From NCBI GenBank assembly GCA_922989275.2, contig OV277864.1, positions 71,490,158 through 71,554,157 of the forward strand: DNA of 64,000 nt. Reading direction: 5' to 3'. Shown piece by piece: positions 51,606 to 62,436 of this stretch. Positions within the stretch are counted from its first letter, which is position 1; the number at the start of each line of letters is the position of its first letter. Made by a program: the position numbers and the translations under genes. The notes under the pieces were generated by a model. That model saw nothing but the letters and a program-made list of their open reading frames with translations. It made no database searches and had not been told where the DNA came from. The stretch is from Gari tellinella. Lineage: Eukaryota > Mollusca > Bivalvia > Cardiida > Psammobiidae.

Positions 51606-52775
51606 TTGACCGTACGATAAGAATAAGGAAAAACAATACCAGGTAAATGTAAAATCTAGCCAAGGATTTTTTGGTAAAACGTACTCCTTGTCGACCCATA
51701 ATAAATGTTTCCTAAACAATATCATTGTGAACTACTAATCCCAGGTTAGATACACTACTAGTTTCTAGTGGAGATAGTATATTACAGACTAATATAGGGT
51801 TCCTTCCAATTACATTGTACATGTACATGTTCTATATTCTCTACTCCAACAGCTTGTGGGAGTCGGTGTCCTAAAAGGATCGATTCTTTAGCGTCAGCAC
51901 TGTAGGGTACTTAAATATATCCCTTATTAGACAGGATATTTCGTGATTCAAAACTTCCGTCATATTTATGTGGTAAAACAGACGTGTGATATTTTTGACA
52001 ACATATATTTTCAATTTAATCCCAAAACAGATATAATCTTGATCGGACGGCGCTGTACGTGGCGTTCGATCAGGATCAAACCTGATTGTAAACTATATTT
52101 GCTTGCGGTGTAAGGCAATGACGAGTTTAGAATTGGAAACATGTTTTGCAATCGAGGGAGTAATAGATATATAGTGGGCCATAAATAATAAATATTCCAT
52201 GGCAATAACGGTATGGTTCATTAAAAAGGATGATAGATAGTCCGTTCATTATAACATCATAGCGTATTACAGTTTGTCGAAAAAATATGAAAGCTTATGG
52301 ATGCACTTTTAATTTTAATGTTCGTTTACTGTCAAGTCACCAGCTCTAAAGGACGTATACTGACTAGTAAAAAATTAAATATACACTTATTGAATTTTAT
52401 TCTGTTCATCCCTTCCCTGTCATGACGATATATAACTATTTAGATAGTTGTCGTCAAATGAAATAGTCTAAAATCTGACAACTGCCGAGAAACACAATCA
52501 AAATTGTATGTAAATCCAAACCTATGTATCCGTTAGTTTTTCCGTTCGTCTATCCGAACACATATACGGTACATGATTCGTCCACCCAACTGCTATGTCT
52601 TACAAGCTAGAATATTATCATTTTACATGATGTAATCACGTATACCACAAATCTATATATCCTTTAGACTTTGATATATTTCAAAATTGTGGATGGTTAA
52701 ATCGAGTCTACAATGAACTTCACACATGTATTCTACTGACAAAACTACAACACTAGTGTATACATGTATTTGAGT
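51606..52775. other. Unassigned, with H1 remnant
   Basis: A decayed H1 lies at about 52025-52090 (AAACAGATATAATCTTGATC, GGACGGCGCTGTACGTGGCG, TTCGATCAGGATCAAACC). It is flanked by GTGTAAGGCAATGACGAG, suggesting an old TTAA-1b. The rest is unassigned. Confidence 0.45.
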
Positions 52776-52892
52776 GGCAAACAACGTTGAGCCTGTGCAC
52801 CTGGTGATATGTCGGGTGTCCCGTTGTCGGTTATTTATTCATACCGTTTTCAATAGGAATACTTGTTTTAGCAAATACACTTAGTATACATT
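52776..52892 (-). mobile_element. TA-1 remnant
   Basis: GAGTGGCAAACAACGTTGAG, GGTGATATGTCGGGTGTCCC and ACTTGTTTTAGCAAATACAC follow the minus-strand TA-1 order. Both arms and termini are eroded. Confidence 0.5.
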
Positions 52893-52902
52893 GTAACATG
52901 AA

Positions 52903-53128
52903 TTAACCTATTTGTGCCCACGATCCCATATATGGGACATAGGCAAACAGTGTAGACTCTGATCAGACGCCGCATTAATGCGGCGTCTGATCAGAGTCTA
53001 CACTGTTTGCTAATAGGAATTTCAATATAAAAAATGAAAATGAAAATTTTGACCAGGCATCTCTTTGATAAAAAATGGGCTAATCCAATATATAAACATG
53101 AAATAATCCACTGGGCGTAAATGGTTTA
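52903..53128 (+). mobile_element. TTAA-2 MITE, full length
   Basis: TTAACCTATTTGTGCCCACG to GGCGTAAATGGTTTA. H1 at 52944-53009 is perfect, tip GCCGCATTAATGCGGC. GACCAGGCATCTCTTTGATA is present. Confidence 0.94.
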
Positions 53129-54705
53129 TGGATCAATTATGGAATTTGAAATGTAGGTGAGTGCGATAGGCTAAATATGAAGTTTGATTTTGAGGTTTGA
53201 TTGTTGCAGGTTATTGTACAACAAAAAATGAATAGCTAATGGGATTGTCAATAATAAGTAACCCTTTAAAAGTGAATGTTCACAAGGATCGACTCATTTT
53301 ATCTCAATAAGTATGGCTGCTAATATAAGGAAAGAAATGAACTATAACAGAATTTAGGAAGACTGTTTATAAAGTGGTCAACTGTGCAAAATAACATATT
53401 AGACATGTAGGTTAAAACTGTTAAAGCAGACTGATTTAAGAATTAAAAAAATGTTTTCTTTACCATAATTCCTTTACACCCAGATGACCACCTAAAACCG
53501 AATGCAATACAAAACACAAACAGTAGCACGAACGAAATATAATGCTATTTAACCATTTTCTTGTAACTAGTTTAAAGATGTTATTAGAATGCCATCATGT
53601 ACTTGAATTTTTTCTCACTAGTCCTTTCAGATTGCAAACTTGTAATCAATCGCAAGGCATCGTAAAAATGTTGATGTCCGTAAATAACCCCGCGAAACTC
53701 TTTAAATGCACGCAGGTCCTTGTACGGATACCTTTAAGGAGATGCCTATGTGTTACCTAAAACGAAATTAAGATTTTCAATGATTTATTTTTCTATCAAT
53801 AGTTCGTAAAATCTCCTAAGTATCATATATCGGGCACAATGTATCACTTAAACCTCCGTAAAAGTTCTCACATAATCCTTAAAATGTCCGTCACCGGCAC
53901 GTATTTATCTGTCATAACTATTGGAAAATCGTGGGGTTTTGCATACATTTTCCATAAAAATGCAAAATATATCTTTTCTTGTTTCTTATGTGCGGCGGAA
54001 TGTCAGTTGTAGAATATTGATACATTGAGAATTGCATCATTTTTGCAAACACATGTATAGACCCGTGTGCTTTCACATACACAAATGATTCTTACGAATC
54101 CTTACAGTTAGCAAACTCGTAGAACATCGCAAGCATCGATAAATAACTCGTTGGTATCAGTAAAAAAAACTCGTAAATAATTCGAAAAAATTAGCAGACG
54201 AGTGTTCGTATCCGTGAGATGAGGGTCAAATACTCATATTTTGACATGTCAAACATTTCCACGGATTACTTTGTCAGCCAATCGTAGTTCACTAGTAGCA
54301 ACGAGTAGGCAACATAGACAACCGGTCACAATGACATGTTATATTCATTTTAATTTACGAGTGATTATCTATTTCATACGATGTATTACGAAGACGTTAC
54401 GGATCATTGTGAGAATTGTGTGCGTAGTTTCCCGTAATAAATCGAAAGTTTTTTCCATTTACTAAACCGTAATAACATATAGTAATTCTAATTCCATCTT
54501 CAAAGCGGCAAAATTCTAAAATATCCGTGTACTTATACGAATATGTGATACGTTAAGATTCTAAAGAGAAATCCGTATATGTGATAGAGGTATTAGATGG
54601 TTGCTTAAAGCAGTTTTCGAAGAGATGTTTGCTTTAGTACCCATCCTAATGCAGCACTCACCTGTAAGAATACAGAAACTGTTTCCCTGAATGAAGACAT
54701 GGTAG
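53129..54705. other. Long unassigned stretch
   Basis: No MITE recognised over 1.6 kb. 53600-54200 has several related TCGCAAG-CATCG and CCGTAAATAA words, possibly an old diverged repeat. Frames of 72-74 codons have no domain. Confidence 0.4.
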
Positions 54706-54707
54706 TA

Positions 54708-55029
54708 CAGTGCTCCCTCCCTACAACGGCCCTCTGAACAGCGACCATTGCTGCTGTTCCCTAAACAAGAAAATTATATATAAAGCTGTCACGGCTGCAA
54801 TATCGTCTGATTAAAATTGTCGTCTTCTGCTTTTCTCAAATTTTCATATTGGCCATTTTGATAGAAAAAACATAATGACGCGTGACAAACAGTTTGCGTT
54901 ATGCGGCGTCTGATCTGGATTTAAGCTGTTTGCAAACGTAAACTAATTACCGTCCCTTTAACTTCTCCCACCGCACAACGCACACATTTGTTGTGGCCCA
55001 GTGGGTATCGTTGTAGAGAGGGAACGCTT
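54708..55029 (-). mobile_element. TA-2 MITE lacking the left hairpin arm
   Basis: CAGTGCTCCCTCCCTACAAC to GTAGAGAGGGAACGCTT, TA on both sides. GTGACAAACAGTTTGCG joins straight to the tip TTATGCGGCGTCTGATCTGG, so the left arm is lost. Confidence 0.9.
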
Positions 55030-55031
55030 TA

Positions 55032-55633
55032 TCATGAAAAACAGTATTGTTGAGGACCATAAACCCGGCAAAAGGCGCTACTACGTGAAAGGCTTACGAC
55101 AGTCACACCATATACCCCTCTAATTTCCATCATCACCAGCCGTGATTGTTTTCTTCATGGGAACTACGAAACTAGGTTAGAACTATTGGATTCTAAGCGT
55201 CCCATAATCTTCTGGAATCCATGATAAATAATTAATAAAGGATTCGGATGATCCCAAAATAGCATTTGCTGTCATGAAATCCCATTAGTTTCATATAATT
55301 GAAAAAACGACTCACTATTTACGGAATATCGAGTTGGAAACCATAAATTATATGAATCGGTGTAATTGCATTGCCGGTGCCATTGTCTTCCAAAAGCATT
55401 TCATATTGCAAACTGCAGTGTAATAACGTTTTCTATTATAGCGTCATATACATATAACATTTCTGTATAATGGAACAGTTTCATATGCCGTTGATAAATG
55501 GTATTATTATTGTTCTATGTAAAGTGTATTACTTGGCGTCGTTAATTCTAATAGTTTTCAAATTACTATTCCTCATTAACCTAGTTTACAGTTTGGCGTT
55601 CAAAGAGTTACTTAGTTATTCATACATCATTTC
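55032..55633. other. Unassigned stretch
   Basis: AAAAGGCGCTACTACGTGAA and AGGCTTA near 55070 resemble a decayed TTAA-family right end. Otherwise nothing recognised. Confidence 0.4.
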
Positions 55634-55635
55634 TA

Positions 55636-55856
55636 CCGTGGAAAAGAAGTTTTTCTCTCTCAATAAACTTTTCTATTCTAAAACATTACTTTTCATTGCA
55701 AACAGTTTGGAACAAGATCAGTCGTCGGGTAATCTGTCGTATAATGAAAACCCAAATATATTTGCCATTCAAACCATTATCATTTTCTTAACTTCAATTG
55801 CATTGTGTTTGTGTTGATTTTCGTTTAAACTTGTAGAAAAAACGTCTTCTCCACTG
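55636..55856 (+). mobile_element. TA-1 MITE, strongly diverged
   Basis: CCGTGGAAAAGAAGTTTTTC to AAACGTCTTCTCCACTG, TA on both sides. The left H1 arm is readable (TTGCAAACAGTTTGGAACAA); the right arm has decayed past recognition. The 115-codon frame across it is a chance product. Confidence 0.78.
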
Positions 55857-55931
55857 TAAGCGGCATTAGTTAAACAGCCAATACCATCTTTTAGCGGCTC
55901 TGGACTCAATCAATTTTGGATATTCATGCTA

Positions 55932-56100
55932 CAGCAGGGAACATGTTATTCGTTCCCGTTTTAATGGAATTTATAGCAAAAGTCAGGTAAATAACTACCC
56001 TGTCAAACATCGTTTTATTTGAGTACCGAATAGCCTTGCACTTGATTACTAGCACGTGAACCGGGGTCTGATTTAATTCCAAACTGAAAAGCAAAGACGA
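55932..56100 (-). mobile_element. TA-1 remnant
   Basis: CAGCAGGGAACATGTTATTC after TA, then GTTCCCGTTTTAATGG. GGGGTCTGATTTAATTCC with AAACTG is the residue of a hairpin arm. Right end lost. A separate CAAACAGTTTAGAGCATG fragment lies near 56276. Confidence 0.55.
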
Positions 56101-56362
56101 CTTTTGAAAATAACCTACTGTGTGCATCAAGTAAAAAGCAAACTTATGAAAAAAGGCTCCTCAGTAGTTTCAAATGGATTATACTACATGCATTCATTCA
56201 GAGAAGGCATGTATGTAATACCGTGCAAAAGAATATCTATCAGAAAACTCATATAAGTGTTATAACCTTAGTTTCAAACAGTTTAGAGCATGTGACCTGG
56301 TATTGTTATACACAAGTTGCTCAGTGTTTTGTTATGAAATATGACCTATAAATCAGATACTT

Positions 56363-56840
56363 AAGAAATGAACTGATTTTTTTCGGCGTTCAAGCGAAAT
56401 GAACGACAGAAAATTATCGGCAAATACCATGAATCGCGCTAGCGAATCATGGTATTTGCCGTTAATTTTCTGTCGTTCATTTCGCTTGAACGCCGAAAAA
56501 ATCAGTTCATTTCTTATATTCACAATATATTTGCTGTAATTTCTAACATTAAATAAACATTTTGTTAGTACGCATGTATGTTTAATCCATATATGAGGTT
56601 GATAACACGAACAATGCTTTCCCTATAAGGAACAGCCATGACCGATTTACTGAATTTGTGTACATTCGAAAGCAGACAGTTTGGCGCGAAAAATGCCGAT
56701 TTTGCATGTATGTGTTATCCATATTAGAGGTTGTTAATACGAATACTGTGTACCTTGAAAGGAATAGCCGAAACGGCACTACTGAAGCAACGCAACAAAA
56801 TGATTCGCGGATAGCAGACCAATAAGTCCCGCCTCCTCTG
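56363..56840 (+). repeat. Family E: 153-bp palindrome plus tail, copy 1
   Basis: The palindrome 56363-56515 has arms of about 70 bp (AAGAAATGAACTGATTTTTT ... CATGGTATTTGCC) with very few mismatches and the tip ATCGCGCTAGCGA. The tail matches 58253-58440: TTTGCTGTAATTTCTAACAT and TAGAGGTTGTTAATACGAAT. The tail itself holds two related units, near 56580 and 56710, each with a GAGGTTG(A/T)TAA(C/T)ACGAA core. Confidence 0.88.
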
Positions 56841-57284
56841 AGGAATTGTATACACAAATACCCCCTAGAGAAATAGCGTTTATACAAGTTGAACGTCACT
56901 TTGTCCAATGCAATTGAATGGGGTGAATGTAAATATTTGGGAGTAGAGTGAAAATCTCATTCAGGAGCATGAATGGCCTTCACGCTAATCTGACTTCCTA
57001 AATATATGTATAGTAGGTACTAAAACCATCGACGTTCAAAAATATCTTTCAACAACCAATTAACCTTTTGGAACCTCTCACACTGCTTTTGGAGTCACCA
57101 GAAGCGCACCTCTTCAGTCAACACCTTCCATTTTATTCTAAGACGAAGGACTTTGGTTGATGGAATAATAAGACGGAATATAACTCACTTATTTTGACCG
57201 AAACAATATGATAGGCCAGGAAAAGCGGAATGTCGAAGATTCTATCAGATATAATCACATTCTGTATTTGTTGCGGCAGCTACG
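56841..57284. other. Unassigned stretch
   Basis: No repeat recognised. The 108-codon minus-strand frame ending here covers the tandem units in the preceding family E tail. Confidence 0.4.
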
Positions 57285-57532
57285 GTAGACCTATCATCTG
57301 TTTGAATTTGTCGTCTGCCGTTTTTCTTAAAGTAACATATAAATTGACAATTTGGCAGAAGAAATATTATAACGAGTAACAAACAGCTTGAATCCAGATA
57401 ACTTATCTTGATTATAGCTGTTTGCAAATATGAACCAAGTCTTAATGTCCCTCTCTTAAACAACTTCCTCTGAACAGCATACATAATCTGTGTCTCCCAT
57501 TGGGTTTCATTGTAGAGAGTTGGGCATGCTAC
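57285..57532 (-). mobile_element. TA-2 MITE, left-truncated
   Basis: TTGAATTTGTCGTCTGCCGT, GAGTAACAAACAGCTTGAAT, a hairpin reduced to CCAGATAACTTATCTTGATT, then GTCTCCCATTGGGTTTCATT and a decayed end. Confidence 0.75.
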
Positions 57533-57687
57533 GACATTGCTACGTCATTGCCGTTTGCAATATTCTGTCGACTGCAACAAATTTCCACTTTGCTTGGTCA
57601 TTTCATTGTTTTTATGACGTTGTTACCTGACTAATACAGTCACCACCAAATCATCGTCCTTTTATATTCAGCATTCACATTCACGTG

Positions 57688-57854
57688 TGTTCCTCGTCAT
57701 TTTGTCTTTTTTCTGTAAAAATACCCAAAATGTTACTATGAGAAAAATAACAGCCGACGATTTTAAGCAGCCGAAGTTGTTAGGGGGAAAGTGGCTAGCG
57801 TTGTTGTTCGGATGGAATCGTTGTTCAGACGGCCGTTGTAGGGATGGATCACTG
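57688..57854 (+). mobile_element. TA-2 right-end fragment
   Basis: CCTCGTCATTTTGTCTTTTT, AACAGCCGACGATTTTAAGC and the terminal array CGTTGTTCGGATGGAATCGT...GTTGTAGGGATGGATCACTG before TA. The left end and H1 are absent. Confidence 0.78.
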
Positions 57855-57899
57855 TATTTTTAATAGGATTGTTGTAGGTAACTACAACATCTTAGTTTT

Positions 57900-58540
57900 T
57901 GTACGTGTCTTCATTATATCTTGTATTCAATACATGTTACGTGGGGAACCTTTTTGTCTCAGTATTCCTGTTCATCCTGCTGTAAAAGACTCGCGTCTTC
58001 TTCTGGTGTTTTTGAAGCAGCTTCCCCAACGGTGTGTGCTGTTTATCTGACATAGTTAGTTAAGAAATTAACTGATTTTTTCGGCGTATAAGCGAAGTAA
58101 ACGACAGAAAATGATCGACAAATTCCATGAATCGCCAATACGATTCATGGAATTTGCCGATCATTTTCTGTCGTTGTTAGCAATTCATGGAGTTTGCTGG
58201 TAATTTTCTGTCGTTTGTTTAGCTTAATCACCGAAAAACTCAGTTCATTTCTTATAATATATTTGCTGTAATTTTTAATATTAAATGAACATTTTATTGG
58301 TATTCGTGTAAGTTTAATTCATATTAGAGGTTGTTAACACGAATAATGTGTACCCTGAAATAAATAACCATAACGGCTGTGGCCGGCGTTACTGAAGTAA
58401 CGCAACAAAATGAATCGCCGAGAGCAGATTCATAAGCCTCGCGCCAGAAGAAGACGCCAGTCTTTTACAAACAGAATAAAAGACCAAAAAGGTTCCACGG
58501 AACATGTATTTAATACAAGCTATAGTGAAGACACGTACGT
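57900..58540. repeat. Composite foldback enclosing family E
   Basis: Outer arms 57900-58010 and 58443-58540 are inverted: GTACGTGTCTTCATTATATC with CTATAGTGAAGACACGTAC, AATACATGTTACGTGG with CCACGGAACATGTATT, AAAAGACTCGCGTCTTCTTC with GAAGAAGACGCCAGTCTTTT. The family E palindrome lies between them. Confidence 0.85.
58062..58440 (+). repeat. Family E palindrome plus tail, copy 2
   Basis: Palindrome 58062-58252: AAGAAATTAACTGATTTTTT to CTCAGTTCATTTCTT around GAATCGCCAATACGATTC. One arm holds a partial second copy (CAATTCATGGAGTTTGC then TTTTCTGTCG), so the right arm is longer than the left. The tail from CTTATAATATATTTGCTG matches copy 1. Confidence 0.86.
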
Positions 58541-58852
58541 TAACTTAAGTGATGTAGTTAGCAACAACAATCATGTTTAAAATACAGAGCTCCATCTCTA
58601 AAACAGCCATACGAAGCTCCTGTTCTTTTGTATCTAGACTTATACACATTTGAAAGATTATTAGTATTATTGAACAATGGTAACATCTTAGACGAGTCGT
58701 TAGTTAAACAGCTCTGTTATAGAAGTGTCTTAAGGTTTGAGGCACCAGCACGGAGTGTTGCAGAGTGTGCCAGTTTGAGCACAATGACAGGACTGCAATA
58801 GCGTGATTGCAGTACGGAACATAACCAATGCACGATTTGGTCTTACGATCTA

Positions 58853-59142
58853 CAGTGCATGTCTAGGACATGCTTCTCCCCTTCAAGGTGCACAACTCTA
58901 CGGACAAGAGGAACCAGGTGATACACCCAACAGGAGACACAAATTGTGGGCGTTGTTTGGAGGGAGTCGTTATCGGAGGGAACTTTGCAAACAGATTGAT
59001 TCCAGATCAGACGCAGCGTAACGCGGCGTCTGATCTTGAATCAAGCTGTTTGTCACTCATCATTAAGTTTTTATGTCAAAATGTCCATAACGTAACTCAG
59101 AAAAACAGCAGACGACAATTTTAAGCAGACGACATTGCATCC
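58853..59142 (+). mobile_element. TA-2 MITE, rearranged left end, right-truncated
   Basis: CAGTGCATGTC after TA may be the terminus. From ACACCCAACAGGAGACAC through GTGGGCGTTGTTTGGAGGG the family order is normal. H1 (about 58988-59052) reads ACGCAGCGTAACGCGGCGTC. The copy stops after GCAGACGACATTGCA. A detached TA-2 end (CAGAGCTCCATCTCTAAAAC) lies at 58584. Confidence 0.78.
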
Positions 59143-59318
59143 AGACAATAGTGTGTGTCAGTCATGAACCAAAACGTAATTCGACAAGCTATATAGCGAA
59201 CAATGATTCTAACCAACAAAGACTAAACATGTCCTTTATCTGCGTTATTTACCCACAAGTCAATACAATTGGACTTTTTTAAAAAAAAAATAATAAAGAA
59301 AAAAGGAAAAAAAAGTTT

Positions 59319-59393
59319 TGATTCGAATGAGACTCGAACCTATGACCTTTTGATTGTTAGTCAACCACACTACCGACTGAGCTATATCAGCAC
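59319..59393 (-). pseudogene. tRNA-like sequence
   Basis: On the minus strand: TATAGCTCAGTCGGTAGTGT (A-box region), a four-pair anticodon stem TTGA/TCAA around CTAACAA (nominal anticodon AAC), then GGTTCGAGTCTC (B-box). The acceptor arm pairs at only about three of seven positions, so an intact gene is unlikely; a tRNA-derived SINE head or pseudogene fits. A T-rich run follows. Confidence 0.7.
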
Positions 59394-60136
59394 TAAAGAA
59401 GAATGGTGGTACATGTATGAGCTGGGTGCTGGGATCCTAACACCTTTTATTCATAATTTATGCTAATCTAGGGCCAGTGGCGATACGGAGTACAAAACGA
59501 CTGATGTACGTTTTATAATTTTCATTAAAATTAATTCAGATAGCACAGCTAGTATAATATTGAATGAAGAATTAATTATTATGATATATTTCCACGTAAC
59601 CATGTGAATTTAAAAGCTTTTTGTATTACTTTCAGAATTTATATTAACTTGCTGAATGTTAGAAATGTTTTATTTAAGATGTCATAAATTTCCCTTCTGC
59701 CAATTTCATTGAAAAGTGCAATACTTGCGTTCTTTGAATAGATTACCGTAAGGGTAATCACTGACGCCTTTGGTATCATTGGTATTTGTATGCACCGGTC
59801 TTGCACCGACGGGGTGAATTAGACTGTGCGTTTGATGCTCTTATACAAGAGCAGCATGTGAGTGCCTGACTATTCTGTAAGCCACTCGGCTTCTTTGAGT
59901 GCTTGGTTATACCTGTAAGTCACTCAGTTTGTTTCCTTTGCACCATTCCTTTTAGGGGATAGTGCATCAATGGATAGAAGTCTGACATATGGTCGTCGGA
60001 TTCTTCCAGTTCCAACTCATTCCCAAAATGGTCTGCTTTATTTCTGCGTTCGATTCTCAAAGCTTGCTTAAATCAAACATACATACTTCTTTTAAAGCTT
60101 TAGTTTTGAAATACATGTATGTTTGTTCTGAGTAAT
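59394..60136. other. Unassigned, with small repeats
   Basis: A 37-bp direct repeat: GAGTGCCTGACTATTCTGTA (about 59861) and GAGTGCTTGGTTATACCTGT (about 59898), each ending near CCACTC/GTCACTC. A short hairpin GATTACCGTAAGGGTAATC lies at 59741. No gene seen. Confidence 0.5.
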
Positions 60137-60312
60137 AATAAAACGTCTCTAATACGACCAGTTGTTAATTATTAGGGTTTTACAATAGTTTGTTTGCTTA
60201 AAGCAAGGTGACAGTAAAACGAGGAGCTTCCTGTTTCACTGTCAACTTTCTTAAGCTGTCACCTGTCTTTTAAACACTCAATTAGCCTTCTTTTAGTGGT
60301 AATGGACCTTTC
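60137..60312. mobile_element. TA-3 MITE, uninterrupted
   Basis: TAATAAAACGTCTCTAATAC at the left, TCTTTTAGTGGTAATGGACC at the right. H2 arms GCTTAAAGCAAGGTGACAGT and CACTGTCAACTTTCTTAAGC enclose a deleted tip (ACGAGGAGCTTCC). CTCAATTAGCCTTC is the empty-site match for the TA-1 insertion at 13079. Confidence 0.75.
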
Positions 60313-60852
60313 CACATTAAACTTAAATGTAATTGTAAACTGAAATGTACTATGTAATTGCTTTATTTCTGAGGGACGTTCTCAATATTATTTTCATTGT
60401 AATATAACGCACAAGAACACGCACTTTTAATTAGTTTAATGGATAACATTTAGTGCTTTCCTTTTACACTTCTTTGAAGCAGCATCCTTCTGTTCCTCCA
60501 AACTGAGCTAACCATGCTGAGTTTAGTTCAACATTTATGAAATTATGTCAAAATGAGCAATGCTACTCAATTGAAGGACAATCAACGTACAGGCAAGTTA
60601 TAGGCAAGTTTAAAAGCCCTGTATTTATCTTCGCTCGCAAAAGCTTGTTCAACACAGACCCTGTTCCGGCATATACTTCGATTCAGTTTTCTCCCTTTCC
60701 TTCGTTCTCTTTCACATCGTCTATTAGTTGTTACCGGGACATATGTGCTTCTAGCGAAAGCAGTGACATCTTCGAAGAACATGCGCTGCCTGACATTAGA
60801 ATAGGATCTGGGGTGGAATTTGTAAAGAAATGAAAGCCGATCTAATCTGTTG
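60313..60852. other. Unassigned, one weak coding candidate
   Basis: 60537-60833 is open for 98 codons on the plus strand with Ser/Phe/Pro-rich text and no repeat match; the opposite strand is also open for 66 codons. Neither shows a domain or obvious splice context, so I do not call a gene. Confidence 0.35.
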
Positions 60853-61046
60853 GAAGTAGTAGTCCAGTGGTAACACGTTGGACTATGGTACCAGGGGTCG
60901 TGAGTTCGATCCCCCGCCGGACCAGCGGTCTGACTACCGGTAGGGGATTTTTCCTGAATCCCCGATGATGTACAGGAATGTTCTTGAGCAAGACATGTAC
61001 CGCGAATTGCTCCTCTCCACCCAGGGATTAAATTGGGTACATGTGA
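60853..61046 (+). mobile_element. tRNA-derived SINE
   Basis: A tRNA-like head with A-box TAGTCCAGTGGTAACACG and B-box GTGAGTTCGATCCCCC, then GACTACCGGTAGGGGATTTT. A central region follows, GTTCTTGAGCAAGACATGTA with CCGCGAATTGCTCCTCTCC. Similar central domains (AGCAAGACA...ATTGCTCC) occur in broadly distributed metazoan SINE superfamilies such as V- or Meta-type; I cannot tell which. The 3' tail is not clear. Confidence 0.85.
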
Positions 61047-61638
61047 AGGGTCTGAGCCGGTACTGCGACTGCATTTGATTGCGTCATCATATGTTAGCAG
61101 TGCTCAATATTGTAGGCAAGATGGTTCAATTTTCAGGGGAGTAAATGTACAGTCGACTGAGTGGTCATTCGGACTGAAAGTAGACTTGAACTTGGTATAT
61201 TACTCTTTTGTTTTTCGTCCTCTGTCGATTGAAGTAAAGCAGAAAACGAAGCTAACAGCAGGTGCCGTCGATTATTATTCATCTTAGAAAAAAAACGTAA
61301 CAAGCGTTACACGTGTACTTAACGCCTGATAGCAGAAACGAGTCGATATGCACACAGTGTAGGCCCGAACCAACCATTATTATTCCAAATTGATCCGAAA
61401 ACAGGTCTAAAAGAAGAAGACCCAGTTTTATCGATTCGCTGAGGCTAGTCTAGAGAGACTCTGTGTATATAGATCATTTTCGTTTTGGGGCAGGTAAAAT
61501 CTAGCTACAACGCCCTGTGGGGTTTAGTAGACATAACGACACGAAAAGCCCGTGCGTACCAGCTTATCATACCTGTATGGTTTACCAATCGGATACAGCA
61601 AGTAAACTTTCATTGTCGTGTACATGTGAACATGTAGA
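61047..61638. other. Unassigned stretch
   Basis: An 84-codon frame (61033-61287) overlaps the SINE 3' part. CACACAGTGTAGGCCCGAAC near 61350 may be an old hairpin arm. No gene called. Confidence 0.4.
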
Positions 61639-61640
61639 TA

Positions 61641-61991
61641 CAGTGACCCTTCCCTACAACGACCCTCCTAACAACGACTCCCTCATCACAACGACCATTG
61701 CCGCAGTTCCCTAAACAGGTCCATTATGCCTAACGCTTTTACTGCTGCAATATCGTCTGCTTAAAATTGTCGTCCGCTGTTTTTTTCTAAGTTAATAATA
61801 GACATTTTGACTGAAAAAACTGAATGACTGGAAACAAACAGCTTGCATTTAGATCAGTCGCCGCGTTACGCGGCGTCTGATTTGGATTCAAGCTGTTAAC
61901 AAATGAAGCCACTTTCCCTCCCTATAACGACTCCCTCCGAACAACGCACTCAAATTGTGTCTCCCATTGGGTGTTGTTGTAGAAAGAGCTG
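61641..61991 (-). mobile_element. TA-2 MITE, full length
   Basis: CAGTGACCCTTCCCTACAAC to GTTGTAGAAAGAGCTG, TA on both sides. H1 at 61835-61899 keeps GCCGCGTTACGCGGC; the outer right arm CTGTTAAC is mutated. Confidence 0.92.
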
Positions 61992-62436
61992 TAGTAATGC
62001 GAAAATGGAAAACCATTTGCATAACGTTCATTGTTCATTGGGGGTTTGGAGCTGAACTTGGCACTTCATGTCAGGTGCGCTAAAATGGATTTTTAGGCCG
62101 TGACAAAACTAGACTTATTGAAACACAAAGAGTGAAGACCAAAACCGTCGCCACATAAAACTATTTCCATGAGTTCTATACACTGATAATAAACTTGGAT
62201 GTATTCTGATCAATGACATACGATGCAGACCCATATCGGACGCCGCGTCACATACGCCGCAGCTGATCTGATCATACACTGTTTTCATTTCAGTAAGTCT
62301 GGTTTTGTCATGGCACGGCTAAATTTATGAGTATGAAGTTAGGAGCGCTTCCAAATAAATATATATGTTATATATATTTTGAGACCACCCCTAATTTTAT
62401 TACATATTACGTTTTACATTTACATTTACATTTCAA
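61992..62436. other. Unassigned, with H1 remnant
   Basis: GATGCAGACCCATATCGGAC, GCCGCGTCACATACGCCGC and TGATCTGATCATACACTG (about 62223-62282) are a mutated H1. A TATATATGTTATATATATTTTG palindrome occurs near 62359. Confidence 0.5.

Noticed and set aside
56582..56908. Repeat-containing membrane protein
   Set aside because: The internal repeats in the frame reflect the tandem units of the family E tail, which is also present at 58 kb with different frames.
59319..59393. Functional tRNA-Val(AAC) gene
   Set aside because: A- and B-box are good but the acceptor stem pairs at only about three of seven positions.
60537..60833. Exon of a cellular gene
   Set aside because: No recognisable domain, opposite strand also open, no splice or promoter support. 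Kept only as a weak candidate in the gap note.
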